Source of the DNA: Hyphomicrobiales bacterium
GTDB lineage: Bacteria > Pseudomonadota > Alphaproteobacteria > Rhizobiales > Aestuariivirgaceae
Length of the DNA stretch: 64,000 nucleotides
Assembly (NCBI GenBank): GCA_025359215.1
Contig: JANYHE010000057.1
Span: forward strand, 1 to 64,000
Direction of reading: 5' to 3'
The position numbers and the translations under genes were made by a program. Position 1 is the first letter of the stretch, and the number at the start of each line of letters is the position of its first letter. Shown piece after piece: positions 26,618 to 35,996 of this stretch. The notes beneath the pieces were generated by a model. That model was not told where the DNA came from. It made no database searches and worked only from the letters and a program-made list of their open reading frames with translations.

Positions 26618-27886
26618 CTAGGCCGCAATGAATTCATTCCATTTCCGAACCATGTATTCGTTTTCGTCCATGACGGCGTTCCAGCACGCCACATTGCCCA
26701 TGCGGTCGTCGTATGAACCACCGTCACGCACTGCACCGGCTTTTTCAAGCAACGTGCCATCTGGTGCTTTGATGTCGATTGCTGCTGGCTTGCCTTCCAT
26801 CCAATAAGCCCATTCCTCAGGTGCCATCGCCGCTTTGGCAGTTGGTAGAACAGCTGAATAGTAGCCTTGGCGGTTAAGATAAGCGCCCGCAAAACCAGAA
26901 AGGAACCAGTTTACAAACTCATACGCATAATCCAGTTTTGGCCCTGCTGTGGCTTTTGATACGCAGAAACCTGAGGCCCAAGAGCGATAGCCTTCTTTGA
27001 GAGGTTGGAATGTGCACGCGATACCCTTGGAACGCACTGCTGTGACCGCAGGCGACCACATGGATTGGATTACAGTTTCACCTGATGACATCAAGTTTAC
27101 TGACTCATTGAAGTCTTTCCAGAAGGCGCGGAATTGGCCAGCTTTTTTGGCTTCGGTCATGACTGCCATGGTCATGTCGATTTCTTCTTTTGTCATGTTG
27201 CCTTTGTCGGGATATTTATATTTGCCCGTGGCTTCAACAACCATGGCCGCATCCATAATGCCGATTGATGGAATGTTGAGGATTGATGCTTTGCCTTTAA
27301 ATTCTGGATTCAGAAGTTCAGCCCAAGACGAGATTGGGCGCTTGATCAAATCTGGGCGAATGCCCAGCGTGTCGGCATTGTACACCGTCGGAATCAACGT
27401 CACCCATTGTGTTGGCTCCTTGGCAAATGTTGTAGAATTTTCGGCCTCCAGGAACATCACCTTTTTTGGTGCAGTACCTTGATCGCCAATTTTTTTGCCC
27501 GATGGTAATTCACCCTTGGTGAAGATGGGCGTGATGTTGTCGAATTCTTTGATTTTCTTGGCATCAAGTGAAAGAATATTACCTGATGGTACTAATTTTT
27601 TAAGGCTGAAATATTCGGTATCTAAAATGTCGAAGCTGTTAGGTTGCGTGATCACGCGCTTGGTCACATCATCAGTTGTGGCTGAAATATATTCAAGCTT
27701 GATGCCAGTGTCTTTGAACAATTGCTTCGAAATATCATCCGCTTGGTTCACGGCAGTGCCGAGGTAGCGCAGCACTTTTTCTTCACCAGCATGAACCGCC
27801 GGAAAGCCTGTGATCATGCCTGAGCCAAGGGCAAGGCCTGCGCCCGTCTTTAGCAGGTTGCGGCGGTTAAGTGTTTTCTTCATCAT
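26618..27886 (-). CDS. ABC transporter substrate-binding protein, PotD-like
   Basis: 422-residue periplasmic binding protein of the spermidine/putrescine group. The N-terminus has a Tat-type signal (LNRRNLLKTGAGLALGSG... to VHAGEE). Mature features include IKLEYISATTDDVTKRV, SIGIMDAAMVVEATGKY, VIQSMWSPAVTAVRSKG and a C-terminal NEYMVRKWNEF. It lies between the ATPase and permease genes. The ligand cannot be read from sequence; polyamine-type folds also bind amino-acid-like and opine-like compounds. Confidence 0.9.
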   Translation of the reverse strand: MMKKTLNRRNLLKTGAGLALGSGMITGFPAVHAGEEKVLRYLGTAVNQADDISKQLFKDTGIKLEYISATTDDVTKRVITQPNSFDILDTEYFSLKKLVPSGNILSLDAKKIKEFDNITPIFTKGELPSGKKIGDQGTAPKKVMFLEAENSTTFAKEPTQWVTLIPTVYNADTLGIRPDLIKRPISSWAELLNPEFKGKASILNIPSIGIMDAAMVVEATGKYKYPDKGNMTKEEIDMTMAVMTEAKKAGQFRAFWKDFNESVNLMSSGETVIQSMWSPAVTAVRSKGIACTFQPLKEGYRSWASGFCVSKATAGPKLDYAYEFVNWFLSGFAGAYLNRQGYYSAVLPTAKAAMAPEEWAYWMEGKPAAIDIKAPDGTLLEKAGAVRDGGSYDDRMGNVACWNAVMDENEYMVRKWNEFIAA

Positions 27887-27931
27887 TGAATTCGTCTCCC
27901 GAATTTGTTGATGCGCTTCTATTTGTTCCGT

Positions 27932-28960
27932 TCAGCCAAGCGCGTGGGCTGAAGCCGGCTCCCATATTGCATAGACTTCGGCCCCCACTTTCAGTGGTGT
28001 GGCATCGAATTTATGTTCAGGCATTTGCACCATCATGTCTTCGCCTGTGGTGCTGTGCAGCGTGATGTGAAAGGCTGTGCCTTGATATTCTATTTCTGAA
28101 ATTTTGCCCGTGATCGAAGCTGTTTTTGTGGCAGGCTTTTTCACCTGCAATTCCATAAGATCGCTGCGCACTGCAAATTTCTTACCGGCACGAGCAACAA
28201 TATTATGGCCGCCAATAAACTTCGCTACGAACTCATTGGCTGGCGCATTGAAGACCTCGCGCGGTGATCCGGCTTGCGAAATATTCCCGTCATGCATCAG
28301 CACAATCATATCGGCCAAGGCCAAGGCTTCGTCTTGGCCGTGGGTTACATGGATGAAGGTGATGCCAAGTTCGCGCTGTAAACGTTTGAGTTCAGCGCGC
28401 ATACGAATGCGCAGGAAAGGGTCTAGTGCTGAAAGTGGTTCATCAAGAAGTAGAACTTGTGGTGCGGTGATGAGCGCACGCGCTAGCGCAACACGCTGTT
28501 GCTGGCCACCTGAAAGCTGAGCTGGCAGGCGTTCTTCATAACTTGCCATATCAACAAGCTCAAGGAGTTTCCGAGCTTTTGCATGTCGTTCAGTTTTTTC
28601 AACATTACGCATTTTCAATGCAAAGGCTACATTGTCGATCACCGACAAGTGTGGAAACAACGCATAAGATTGAAACATCATCGCTGTGCCCCGCGCAGCA
28701 GGTGGCAGATCAGTTACATTTTGTGTGCCAAGCAGAATATCGCCCGAGGTTGCAGCTTCATGGCCTGCTATCATGCGCAGAGTTGTGGTCTTGCCGCAAC
28801 CAGATGGGCCAAGAAGGCAGCAGTAACTGCCAGCAGGAATTTTGAGATTGATTGCGTCGACAGCGATTGTCGAAGCAAAACTCTTTGAAACCCCAATTAG
28901 CTCTACGTGCGATCCTGAATTCAAACTGACCCACCCTCTAAGCCCAGCATGCATTTTCAT
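27932..28960 (-). CDS. ABC transporter ATP-binding protein, PotA-like
   Basis: About 342 residues; ATPase of the polyamine-type importer and first gene of its operon. Walker [10 protein letters not shown], signature [15 protein letters not shown], Walker B LLLDEPLSALD and switch region HVTHGQDEAL (note G in place of the usual D after TH) are visible, with a C-terminal TOBE domain. The start is uncertain: ATG 28960 and 28954 lack good ribosome sites, while TTG 28924 has GAGGGTGGG just upstream and starts nearer to where the ABC domain begins. Confidence 0.88.
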   Translation of the reverse strand: MKMHAGLRGWVSLNSGSHVELIGVSKSFASTIAVDAINLKIPAGSYCCLLGPSGCGKTTTLRMIAGHEAATSGDILLGTQNVTDLPPAARGTAMMFQSYALFPHLSVIDNVAFALKMRNVEKTERHAKARKLLELVDMASYEERLPAQLSGGQQQRVALARALITAPQVLLLDEPLSALDPFLRIRMRAELKRLQRELGITFIHVTHGQDEALALADMIVLMHDGNISQAGSPREVFNAPANEFVAKFIGGHNIVARAGKKFAVRSDLMELQVKKPATKTASITGKISEIEYQGTAFHITLHSTTGEDMMVQMPEHKFDATPLKVGAEVYAIWEPASAHALG

Positions 28961-29288
28961 TTTTGGCTGGTTGCGCGCTTGACTGAAAAGCAAACCCTAT
29001 GCCAGATGGCCTAACTATAAAGGTATCTCAAAAGACCGTTTTATTTCAGCACTTTAATAGGAATTGATTAGTCTGATCTAATGGAAACTTATAATGATTT
29101 TGCCTAAAGAGTGGTCACTCTGTAGAATCTGATTGAAAAATAAGCACCACGGTCGGTTAAGGTTTAGACCTGACAAATCTGAAATGATGCATTGGTAGTA
29201 AAGTTTAAACGGAAATTGGCATACCTGAATAAATCAGCTGAAAATAGGGATGGACAGTTGTTTGTTGTGTAGAAAAATCGTTGTCGGT
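28961..29288. other. Gene-free stretch upstream of the polyamine-type operon
   Basis: About 330 bases of A+T-rich DNA between two leftward operons. No gene is seen. It holds three short dyads: ATTAG-N6-CTAAT at 29067-29082, AGAGTG-GT-CACTCT at 29108-29121 (a perfect 6-base inverted repeat) and AGGT-TTAG-ACCT at 29160-29171. Any may be an operator for the ABC operon or an end signal for the homogentisate operon. None has a proper U-tract. The -35/-10 promoter could not be assigned with confidence. Confidence 0.5.
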
Positions 29289-29495
29289 TTATTTCATGTC
29301 GCGGTTGGAAGATTGGGCTAGTGCTAATGCTTCTCGGATGATCACTTCATCTCCGATATGATTCATTAAAATTAGTATCAGCCTGGCATTCAAGGCGTCG
29401 CTCTGGTCTTTGGTCAAGCCGCTGTGGGCAGCGATGAGTGCTTCATAAACATCATCTGGTTTTGCGATGTTTGGTTTTGTTTTAAGGTTTTGCAT
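29289..29495 (-). CDS. DUF2783 small protein of the homogentisate operon
   Basis: 68 residues starting MQNLKTKPNIAKPDDVYE. The core YEALIAAHSGLTKDQSDALNARL followed by ILILMNHIGDEVIIREAL matches the DUF2783 family, known mainly as a gene next to MhpA-like FAD monooxygenases. ATG 29495 lies 1 base beyond the monooxygenase stop, so the pair is coupled. It is probably an accessory or small subunit of the monooxygenase; no catalytic residue is evident. Confidence 0.8.
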   Translation of the reverse strand: MQNLKTKPNIAKPDDVYEALIAAHSGLTKDQSDALNARLILILMNHIGDEVIIREALALAQSSNRDMK

Positions 29496-29496
29496 T

Positions 29497-31128
29497 TTAG
29501 AGGTTCTCTGGAGATGACGTGGCTTGCAGCAGGGCGGTGCCAATTGCAACCTCATCAAAACGTGTCCACCGGGCCGCAATGTGTTGATCGGGACGAATGA
29601 GATAGATGGCTGATTGCGCTTCTCCCAGATAGCGCTCCCGCAGGGCCGCATTCCCCGTTGATGACAGCATGATCGTGCTCAACGCAACGCTGGCAATGCT
29701 TAAGGTCTCTGGAACTTCAGCATCAATGGCCAAAATGTGAAACTGACCACCAAGTTTTGCGAGCAACCATTCTTCTCCTAGTGGCGTGTCAGCTGCCGGG
29801 GAGCCGGGCCGCGTGCGGCGTGGAAGTTGAATGTCATCTGCACCATTCAAATAACTTCCATCATAAATGGAAGGAAGCGACAGGCGGCCAGAATTTACAA
29901 TGGGTCTTGCGAAAGGAACTTTCTCAGCCAAATCGAGCACCGCGTTGCGGAATATTTTACTGATTTCAGATTTAGGCGTGATGAAATCAGTGGCTCTGGT
30001 GGAGTTTTGAATGTTTTCCTCAGCGGCATAAACCCGCTCCGTTGAATAAGAATCGAGAAGTGTTTCATTGGCAGTGCCTTTCACAACCATCGCCAATTTC
30101 CAGCCGAGATTATCAACATCCTGAATGCCGGAATTGGCACCTCTTGCGCCAAAGGGGCTCACTTGATGAGCGCTGTCGCCTGCAAATAGCACCCGGCCAT
30201 GGCGAAATTTTTCCATGCGGCGACACTGGAAGGTGTAGATCGACGTCCACACCAATTCATATTCAACGTTTGGCCCCAACATCGCATCAACACGCGAGCG
30301 AATTTTTGCCGGTTCCAATTCAGCTTTACGGTCAATGTTCCAGCCCAGTTGAAAATCAATGCGCCAGATGCCGTCGGGTTGTTTGTGCAGTAGTGCGGAG
30401 TCGCCGGATTTGAAATGCGGCTCAAACCAGAACCAACGCTCTGTGGGAAAATCGACATTCATGCGCACATCGGCAATTAGAAAGTTGTCTTCAAACACGC
30501 GCCCATCAAAACTGAGACCCATCATCGTGCGAATTGGCGAGCGTGCACCGTCACAGGCCACCAGCCAATCGGCTGCGACCGAGTAGGGGCCATCAGGTGT
30601 CATCACTTCAAGGACGACATGATCGGCATGAGCTGTCAGCGCATCAACACGATTTTTGCCGCGTATCTCAATGGGCGCGCCAGAACTTTGCGCCTTAGCG
30701 ATGGCATCATAAAGAAATTTTTCAAAATAGGGTTGTTGCAAATTGATGAAAGCTGGAAACTGATGGCCGCTTTCGGGCTGCAAATTGAACTCATAAATTT
30801 GCCGATCATCGTGAAACACTTTGCCAATATTCCACTGCACGCCTTTTTCGATCATTGGCTCGGCAGCACCCAATCGACTTGCAATTTCCAGGGTGCGTTT
30901 AGCAAAACACAAAGCCCGAGAGCCCGCACCTGCACCTTCATGGTCGTCCAAAAGTAGAACCTTGATTCCCTTCAAGCCAAGGTCAAGTGTCGTTGCCAAA
31001 CCAATCGGGCCGCCACCCACAACGACAACCGGATGCCGCACTGCGTTAGAGCGTTCTTGATCCGCATTTTTTTGATAGGGGTATAGACGGAAAGCCAGCG
31101 GATAGCGTTCTTCGATGGATGGGTTCAT
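29497..31128 (-). CDS. FAD-dependent aromatic monooxygenase (MhpA/PheA-like)
   Basis: 543-residue flavoprotein hydroxylase. FAD-binding GGGPIG (residues 38-43), the DG motif in ACDGARSPIRTMMGL and the GD motif in VLFAGDSAHQVSPFGARGANSG are all clear, followed by a thioredoxin-like C-terminal domain. ATG 31128 gives an ATGA overlap with the MBL gene. In an operon with hmgA, maiA and fahA it probably makes homogentisate or a related hydroquinone by ortho/para hydroxylation of a phenolic acid such as 3-hydroxyphenylacetate; the exact substrate is inferred from context only. Confidence 0.88.
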   Translation of the reverse strand: MNPSIEERYPLAFRLYPYQKNADQERSNAVRHPVVVVGGGPIGLATTLDLGLKGIKVLLLDDHEGAGAGSRALCFAKRTLEIASRLGAAEPMIEKGVQWNIGKVFHDDRQIYEFNLQPESGHQFPAFINLQQPYFEKFLYDAIAKAQSSGAPIEIRGKNRVDALTAHADHVVLEVMTPDGPYSVAADWLVACDGARSPIRTMMGLSFDGRVFEDNFLIADVRMNVDFPTERWFWFEPHFKSGDSALLHKQPDGIWRIDFQLGWNIDRKAELEPAKIRSRVDAMLGPNVEYELVWTSIYTFQCRRMEKFRHGRVLFAGDSAHQVSPFGARGANSGIQDVDNLGWKLAMVVKGTANETLLDSYSTERVYAAEENIQNSTRATDFITPKSEISKIFRNAVLDLAEKVPFARPIVNSGRLSLPSIYDGSYLNGADDIQLPRRTRPGSPAADTPLGEEWLLAKLGGQFHILAIDAEVPETLSIASVALSTIMLSSTGNAALRERYLGEAQSAIYLIRPDQHIAARWTRFDEVAIGTALLQATSSPENL

Positions 31129-32075
31129 TTTTGCAGTGCTTCCCACATTGCTAAATCGCGCTCTGCTGTCCAAATGCGCGGCGTATCAATGCCTAGCGCT
31201 TCGTCATAAGCGCGTGACACATTGAAGGGCAGGCAATGCTCATAGATTGCGTAGTCCTTGAATTTGGGGTCGCAGGCCGCGCGCACACCATCCCAAGCGT
31301 CTTTTAGACTGCCGCCACGCACGGCCACTTTGGCTGCGGCTTTATAGGTGCTTTCCACAAAATCACGGGTGCGCTCCAACGCGCCATTCACGGCGCTATT
31401 GCCAATCACCGCATCACCACGGCCCGGCGCAATGGCATCGAGATTGAAGGCTTTGATATTATCAAGCGCTTTGCCCCAATCATTAAAATGGCCATCGCCG
31501 CAATAACAAGCGGAATGGGCTTCAACGATGTCTCCGGTGAACATCACATTTTGATCTGGCACATTGATCACAATATCGCCTGCTGTATGGGCACGGCCCA
31601 CATGCATGAGGTCTACGCGGCGCTTGCCAAGATAGACTGTCATGCGATCATTGAATGTGGTGGTGGGCCAGGTGAGGCCGGGAATGCTTTCATGGCCTTC
31701 AAACAGACGCGGAAAGCGCTGGAATTCTGAAGCCCAATCTTCAGCGCCGCGCTCAACAACCATGGCGCGGGCTTTTTCACCCATAATCACTTGCGGCGCA
31801 TTGAAGGCTGATGCACCTAAAACACGCACGGCATGATAATGCGTGAGCACAACATGGCTGATGGGCTTATCAGTGACACTGCGCACTTTCTCAATCACTT
31901 TATGGGCAAGGCGCGGTGTGGCTTGCGCCTCAACAATCATCACGCTGTTGTCGCCAATGATCACGCCAGAGTTAGGGTCGCCTTCCGCAGTGAAAGCCCA
32001 GAGCCCCTTGCCCACTTCGCTGAAAGTGATTTTCTTTTCTGTCATATCGCCTTGCGACGCGAATGCTTTGGCCAT
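31125..32075 (-). CDS. MBL-fold protein with altered metal site
   Basis: 316-residue metallo-beta-lactamase-fold protein. The usual HxHxDH motif reads H79-Y-H81-A-V83-R84, so the Asp and third His are missing. H163 (GRAHTAGD) and the bridging Asp D182 (FTGDIVEA) remain, but the final His is R219 (APGRGD). Metal site 1 is thus largely kept while site 2 appears lost. It lies between fahA and the FAD monooxygenase and is coupled to the latter. It may be a mononuclear lactonase/esterase or a non-hydrolytic partner in the aromatic pathway. Confidence 0.85.
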   Translation of the reverse strand: MAKAFASQGDMTEKKITFSEVGKGLWAFTAEGDPNSGVIIGDNSVMIVEAQATPRLAHKVIEKVRSVTDKPISHVVLTHYHAVRVLGASAFNAPQVIMGEKARAMVVERGAEDWASEFQRFPRLFEGHESIPGLTWPTTTFNDRMTVYLGKRRVDLMHVGRAHTAGDIVINVPDQNVMFTGDIVEAHSACYCGDGHFNDWGKALDNIKAFNLDAIAPGRGDAVIGNSAVNGALERTRDFVESTYKAAAKVAVRGGSLKDAWDGVRAACDPKFKDYAIYEHCLPFNVSRAYDEALGIDTPRIWTAERDLAMWEALQK

Positions 32076-32086
32076 GTGAATTCCTC

Positions 32087-33346
32087 TTAAATTTTATAGG
32101 GGTTATTGAGAGCGGGCAGCACTTTGCCAGTGCAGGGGCCAAAGCCAATGTGATAACCATCGCCATGGGCTGCTCCACGCAAGGTGAGGGTGTCGTTGTC
32201 TTCTATGAAACTTCTGGTGCCGCCAGTGATGGTGAAAGGCTCTTTGCCGCCCCAACTGATTTCGAGAAGACTGCCACGGCTGTCTCTTTCCGCGCCTGAA
32301 ATGGTGCCGGAGCCGAGCAGGTCTCCCACAGTCATGGCGCAGCCTGATGTGGTGTGATGGGCCAATTGTTGCGCGGCTGAGTAATAAAGTTCTGCTGAAG
32401 TGGTACGCGAAATTATAGTTTCACTGCCGCCCTCAGGCATGATGCCGATTTCCAATTCAATATCGTAAAGCATCGGTCCCGGCTCTTCGAGATAGGCCAA
32501 CAAAGGTACTTCGCGCGGTGGTGTCGAAATGCGGAATGGTTCGAGAGCGGCTTTGGTTACGATCCATGGAGAGATTGTGGTTGCCGTGGCCTTGGCTTGA
32601 AACGGACCTAAGGGCTGATATTCCCATGCTTGAATATCACGCGCTGACCAATCATTGAGCAGCACATAGCCAAATATCATGGCGTCAGCCTCGACCACGC
32701 TGACAGGTTGGCCAAATGTTGAGGGCTGGCCCACAATGGCTCCCAATTCAAGCTCGATATCAAATCTTTTTGATGGAGCAAATGTGGGTGCTGCTGCATC
32801 GGGGCTTTTTAGCTGCCCCCAAGGACGGTGGAAATTCGTACCGGAAAGAATCACTGATGAAGCGCGGCCATTATAGCCAATGGGAATGTGCAGCCAATTG
32901 GGCGGCAATGCATTTTCAGCACCGCGAAACATGGTGCCCACATTGGTGGCGTGGTTTCTGCCCGCATAGAAATCAGTGTATTCTGCCACGCGGAAGGGCA
33001 TGTGCAATTTTGCATTTGCCTGCGAAATTAAATGCGGTTCAACAAAGGTTTGCGCGGCTGCACCTGCGCTCAAAAATTCAGTGAGACGCGTGCGAAGGTC
33101 GGTCCAAGCCACTTGCCCCAACGCCATCACTTTATTCCACGATTGCGCATCAAAGACTTTGTGATCAGCAAGCTTCAAATGGCCGTGATGTTCCATTGCG
33201 GTAACATCAAGGATCATATCGCCGATCGCCACACCACAACGCGGCGCTTCGGTGCCGATTGAAAAAACGCCATAGGGCAGATTGTTCAATGGGAAATCTG
33301 TATCAGGATTATTTGCGCTGGCCACCCAGCTTTTCATCAATGGCAT
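32087..33346 (-). CDS. fahA: Fumarylacetoacetase
   Basis: 419 residues, the normal length for fumarylacetoacetate hydrolase, which splits fumarylacetoacetate into fumarate and acetoacetate as the last step of tyrosine/homogentisate breakdown. Motifs: DFYAGRNHATNVGTMFRG (active-site region), PIGYNGRASSVILSGT, ELELGAIVGQPS and VLLNDWSARDIQAWEYQPLG. Metal-binding acidic residues in these motifs are present. It lies 12 bases downstream of maiA. A start at 33337 (MKSWVAS) is also possible. Confidence 0.95.
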   Translation of the reverse strand: MPLMKSWVASANNPDTDFPLNNLPYGVFSIGTEAPRCGVAIGDMILDVTAMEHHGHLKLADHKVFDAQSWNKVMALGQVAWTDLRTRLTEFLSAGAAAQTFVEPHLISQANAKLHMPFRVAEYTDFYAGRNHATNVGTMFRGAENALPPNWLHIPIGYNGRASSVILSGTNFHRPWGQLKSPDAAAPTFAPSKRFDIELELGAIVGQPSTFGQPVSVVEADAMIFGYVLLNDWSARDIQAWEYQPLGPFQAKATATTISPWIVTKAALEPFRISTPPREVPLLAYLEEPGPMLYDIELEIGIMPEGGSETIISRTTSAELYYSAAQQLAHHTTSGCAMTVGDLLGSGTISGAERDSRGSLLEISWGGKEPFTITGGTRSFIEDNDTLTLRGAAHGDGYHIGFGPCTGKVLPALNNPYKI

Positions 33347-33358
33347 GGGAGTGGGCCT

Positions 33359-33994
33359 TTAAAGTGCATCGGGTTGAGCTTCAGGAGCTGTCTCGGAAAA
33401 TGCTGGAAGTGCCAAACATGCTTTTTCAATTGCTGCAAGTTTGGGCCATTCACTCACGTTCATGCCCCAACGTCGCGCGTTGTAAAGTTGAGGTATCAAG
33501 CAAACGTCGGCCAGCGATGGCTGGTCGCCAAAAGCAAAGGGCTTCGAATCCAACATTACATTGAGCGCATTGAAACCCAAGCTCATCCAATGTTGCATCC
33601 ATTTGGTTTTGGCTTCGGCATCCGCACCAAATTGATCGGTCAAGGCTTTCAACACTCGCAGATTGTTGATGGGGTGAATATCCATCGCCACCACATGGGC
33701 GGCGGCTAACACCTTGGCGCGGGCAACGGGGCTTGGCGGCATCAATGCGGGGTTTGGATAAGTGGCTTCAAGCCAGTCAATGATGGCGAGCGACTGGGAT
33801 AGCACCGTGCCATCTTGCAAAATCAGAGTGGGCACTAAGTGCTGTGCGTTGATAGTTCCATAAGCATCGCCGTGCTGCTGGCCGCCATCGGCAATTAGGC
33901 TCACGGGCACGGCCTCATAGGGCACTGCTTTAAGCGCAAGTGCGATGCGCACGCGCCACGCGGCTGAAGAGCGCCAATAAGTATAGAGTTTCAT
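33359..33994 (-). CDS. maiA: Maleylacetoacetate isomerase
   Basis: 211-residue zeta-class glutathione transferase that isomerises maleylacetoacetate to fumarylacetoacetate. The N-terminal glutathione site reads [17 protein letters not shown]; the usual SSCSWRVRIAL has Ala at the Cys position, as in some bacterial enzymes. [22 protein letters not shown] contains the gamma-glutamyl binding Ser. The C-terminal [19 protein letters not shown] matches the family. It overlaps the hmgA stop by 4 bases. Confidence 0.94.
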   Translation of the reverse strand: MKLYTYWRSSAAWRVRIALALKAVPYEAVPVSLIADGGQQHGDAYGTINAQHLVPTLILQDGTVLSQSLAIIDWLEATYPNPALMPPSPVARAKVLAAAHVVAMDIHPINNLRVLKALTDQFGADAEAKTKWMQHWMSLGFNALNVMLDSKPFAFGDQPSLADVCLIPQLYNARRWGMNVSEWPKLAAIEKACLALPAFSETAPEAQPDAL

Positions 33995-35343
33995 TTCTTG
34001 CCCGGTGTCCCATCAAATTTTTTCTCTAAGCTGGTCCAGCAATCAATATAATCGTCTTGCAACGGGGCTTCTTTGGCGGCGAAAGTGGTGAGGTGCTGGG
34101 GAAAGCGGGTTTCGAACATGAAGCTCATGGTCTCTTCGAGTTTCACGGCCTTCAATTCGGCGTTGGAAGCCCCTTCAAACGCGTTCATGTCGGGCCCATG
34201 CGGCAGCATCATATTGTGCAAGCTCATGCCGCCGGGCACAAAGCCTTTGGGCTTGGCATCATAGACCCCATAAATATTGCCCATCAATTCCGACATGATG
34301 TTCTTGTGATACCATGGCGGGCGGAAGGTGTTTTCAGCCACCATCCAGCGATCGCGGAACAATACGAAATCAATATTGGCGGTGCCTTCCACACCTGATG
34401 GTGCAGTGAGAACGGTGAAGATTGATGGATCAGGATGATCAAATAAAATGGCACCCACGGGGCAATAAGTTTTGAGATCATATTTGCACGGTGCGTAATT
34501 GCCATGCCATGCCACCACATCAAGCGGGCTGTGACCGATCTTGGTTTCATGAAACTCGCCACACCATTTGATGGTGACATTTGAAGGCACTTCACGGTCT
34601 TCGAAAGCCGCTATGGGTGTTTTAAAATCACGTGGGTTCGCCATGCAATTGGCACCAATTGGCCCGCGTGATGGCAACACAAATTTCTGCCCATAATTTT
34701 CGCAGACGAATCCACGCGCTGGACTTTCAATGACTTCCACCCGGTAAACCAAACCGCGCGGAATGATGGCTATTTCTTGCGGCGCTAAATCAATCACACC
34801 AAGCTCTGTGCAAATGCGAAGTTTGCCTTGCTGGGGAACGATGAGCAGCTCAGAATCTGCCGAATAAAAATACTCATCAACCATCGAGGTGTTCACCAGA
34901 TAAACATGTGAGGCCATGCCCACTTGCGTGTTTACGTCACCGGCCGTGGTCATAGTGCGCATGCCAGTCAACCAATTGAGTGGCACGTCTGAATGGGGCA
35001 CAGGGTCCCAGCGGTATTGACCCAGGCTCACAATGTCGGCTGGGCGATGGGGTGCCGATTTCCAATAGGGAAGATCAATCTTTTTGAAACGCCCCGTGTG
35101 CTTCACCGATGGCCTGATGCGGTAACACCAGGTGCGTTCGTTCTGGTGGCTGGGGGCAGTGAAGGCTGTGCCTGAAAGCTGCTCGCCATAAAGGCCGTAA
35201 TTGCATTTTTGTGGCGAGTTTTGTCCAATCGGCAATGCACCGGGCAAAGCCTCAGTTTCAAAATCATTGCCAAAGCCCGGCATATAACCCGGCGTGATGC
35301 TGCTAGGCATTCCAAGTTGGCTTGAGATCAGTGGTGCAGTCAT
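33991..35343 (-). CDS. hmgA: Homogentisate 1,2-dioxygenase
   Basis: 450-residue Fe(II) ring-cleaving dioxygenase converting homogentisate to maleylacetoacetate. Family landmarks: [57 protein letters not shown] (iron ligands His and Glu) and [19 protein letters not shown] 35343 is chosen because the conserved protein begins here and AGGG lies upstream; the longer frame to 35430 covers the control region. First gene of the operon hmgA-maiA-fahA-MBL-monooxygenase-DUF2783. Confidence 0.96.
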   Translation of the reverse strand: MTAPLISSQLGMPSSITPGYMPGFGNDFETEALPGALPIGQNSPQKCNYGLYGEQLSGTAFTAPSHQNERTWCYRIRPSVKHTGRFKKIDLPYWKSAPHRPADIVSLGQYRWDPVPHSDVPLNWLTGMRTMTTAGDVNTQVGMASHVYLVNTSMVDEYFYSADSELLIVPQQGKLRICTELGVIDLAPQEIAIIPRGLVYRVEVIESPARGFVCENYGQKFVLPSRGPIGANCMANPRDFKTPIAAFEDREVPSNVTIKWCGEFHETKIGHSPLDVVAWHGNYAPCKYDLKTYCPVGAILFDHPDPSIFTVLTAPSGVEGTANIDFVLFRDRWMVAENTFRPPWYHKNIMSELMGNIYGVYDAKPKGFVPGGMSLHNMMLPHGPDMNAFEGASNAELKAVKLEETMSFMFETRFPQHLTTFAAKEAPLQDDYIDCWTSLEKKFDGTPGKK

Positions 35344-35368
35344 GGCTGAGAACCCTAAGTCAATAATT

Positions 35369-35399
35369 AGTTGCATTTGTAACACTTGCTTATGCAACT
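35369..35399. promoter_or_regulatory. Inverted repeat in the hmgA/marR divergent control region
   Basis: Perfect 8-base arms AGTTGCAT (35369-35376) and ATGCAACT (35392-35399), 23 bases centre to centre, in the 113-base gap between hmgA and the MarR gene. Further TTGCA-type words follow (AACTTGCAAATT). This is the expected place and style for the operator of the divergently encoded MarR regulator. Confidence 0.55.
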
Positions 35400-35456
35400 T
35401 GCAAATTTTAAAGTGCAGATAGCAATGCAAAGCACGCGGCGTTCAAAAGTTTTAAA

Positions 35457-35909
35457 ATGAAAAAAGAATTGAAAAGCGACAGAGAATTCGATCTCGATAA
35501 ATTTCTGCCCTATCTGCTCAATCAAGCCGCAGAAGTGACCAGCCAGAATTTTCAGAATGTCTATCGCACTGATTATGGCATGACGCGGGCGCAATGGCGT
35601 GTCATGGCTAATTTAGGAAAGCACGGCTCAATGACCGCCACCGAAATTTGTCGCAGAACATTTATTGAAAAAACAAAAATGTCACGCGCCGTTCAAATTT
35701 TACACGAAAAAGGGTATCTCACGCGTGATGCCATTGCAGGAGATCGCAGATCAGAACGGCTTTCTCTCACTCCTCTTGGAAATACAACGTTTTTAGCGCT
35801 CGGCAAAAAGGCCGCAGAATTTGATTTGCAACTGCGAAAGCGATTGGGCCGAGAAGGTGCTACCCAATTGGAAAAAGTGCTTCGAACTCTGATTCAGAGT
35901 GCGGCCTAG
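35457..35909 (+). CDS. MarR-family regulator (HmgR-type)
   Basis: 150-residue winged-helix protein. The MarR core is seen in YGMTRAQWRVMANLGKHGSMTATEICRRT (recognition region), KMSRAVQILHEKGYLTRD and the wing GDRRSERLSLTPLG. It diverges from the homogentisate operon across a control region with an 8-base inverted repeat, so it probably represses hmgA onwards and itself, with homogentisate or an earlier intermediate as inducer (inferred). Confidence 0.88.
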   Translation: MKKELKSDREFDLDKFLPYLLNQAAEVTSQNFQNVYRTDYGMTRAQWRVMANLGKHGSMTATEICRRTFIEKTKMSRAVQILHEKGYLTRDAIAGDRRSERLSLTPLGNTTFLALGKKAAEFDLQLRKRLGREGATQLEKVLRTLIQSAA

Positions 35910-35996
35910 GGCTTCTCCTCAAAGTCACTGAGAACTATTTCGCCGCATTGTGGCCTTTTTCAATTGGTTCATTGTGATCGGATCGAGGGGCATTTC

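Noticed and set aside
29108-29121. AGAGTGGTCACTCT dyad as a terminator of the homogentisate operon
   Set aside because: The spacer is only two bases and no U-run follows; it is recorded only as a dyad within the gene-free stretch.
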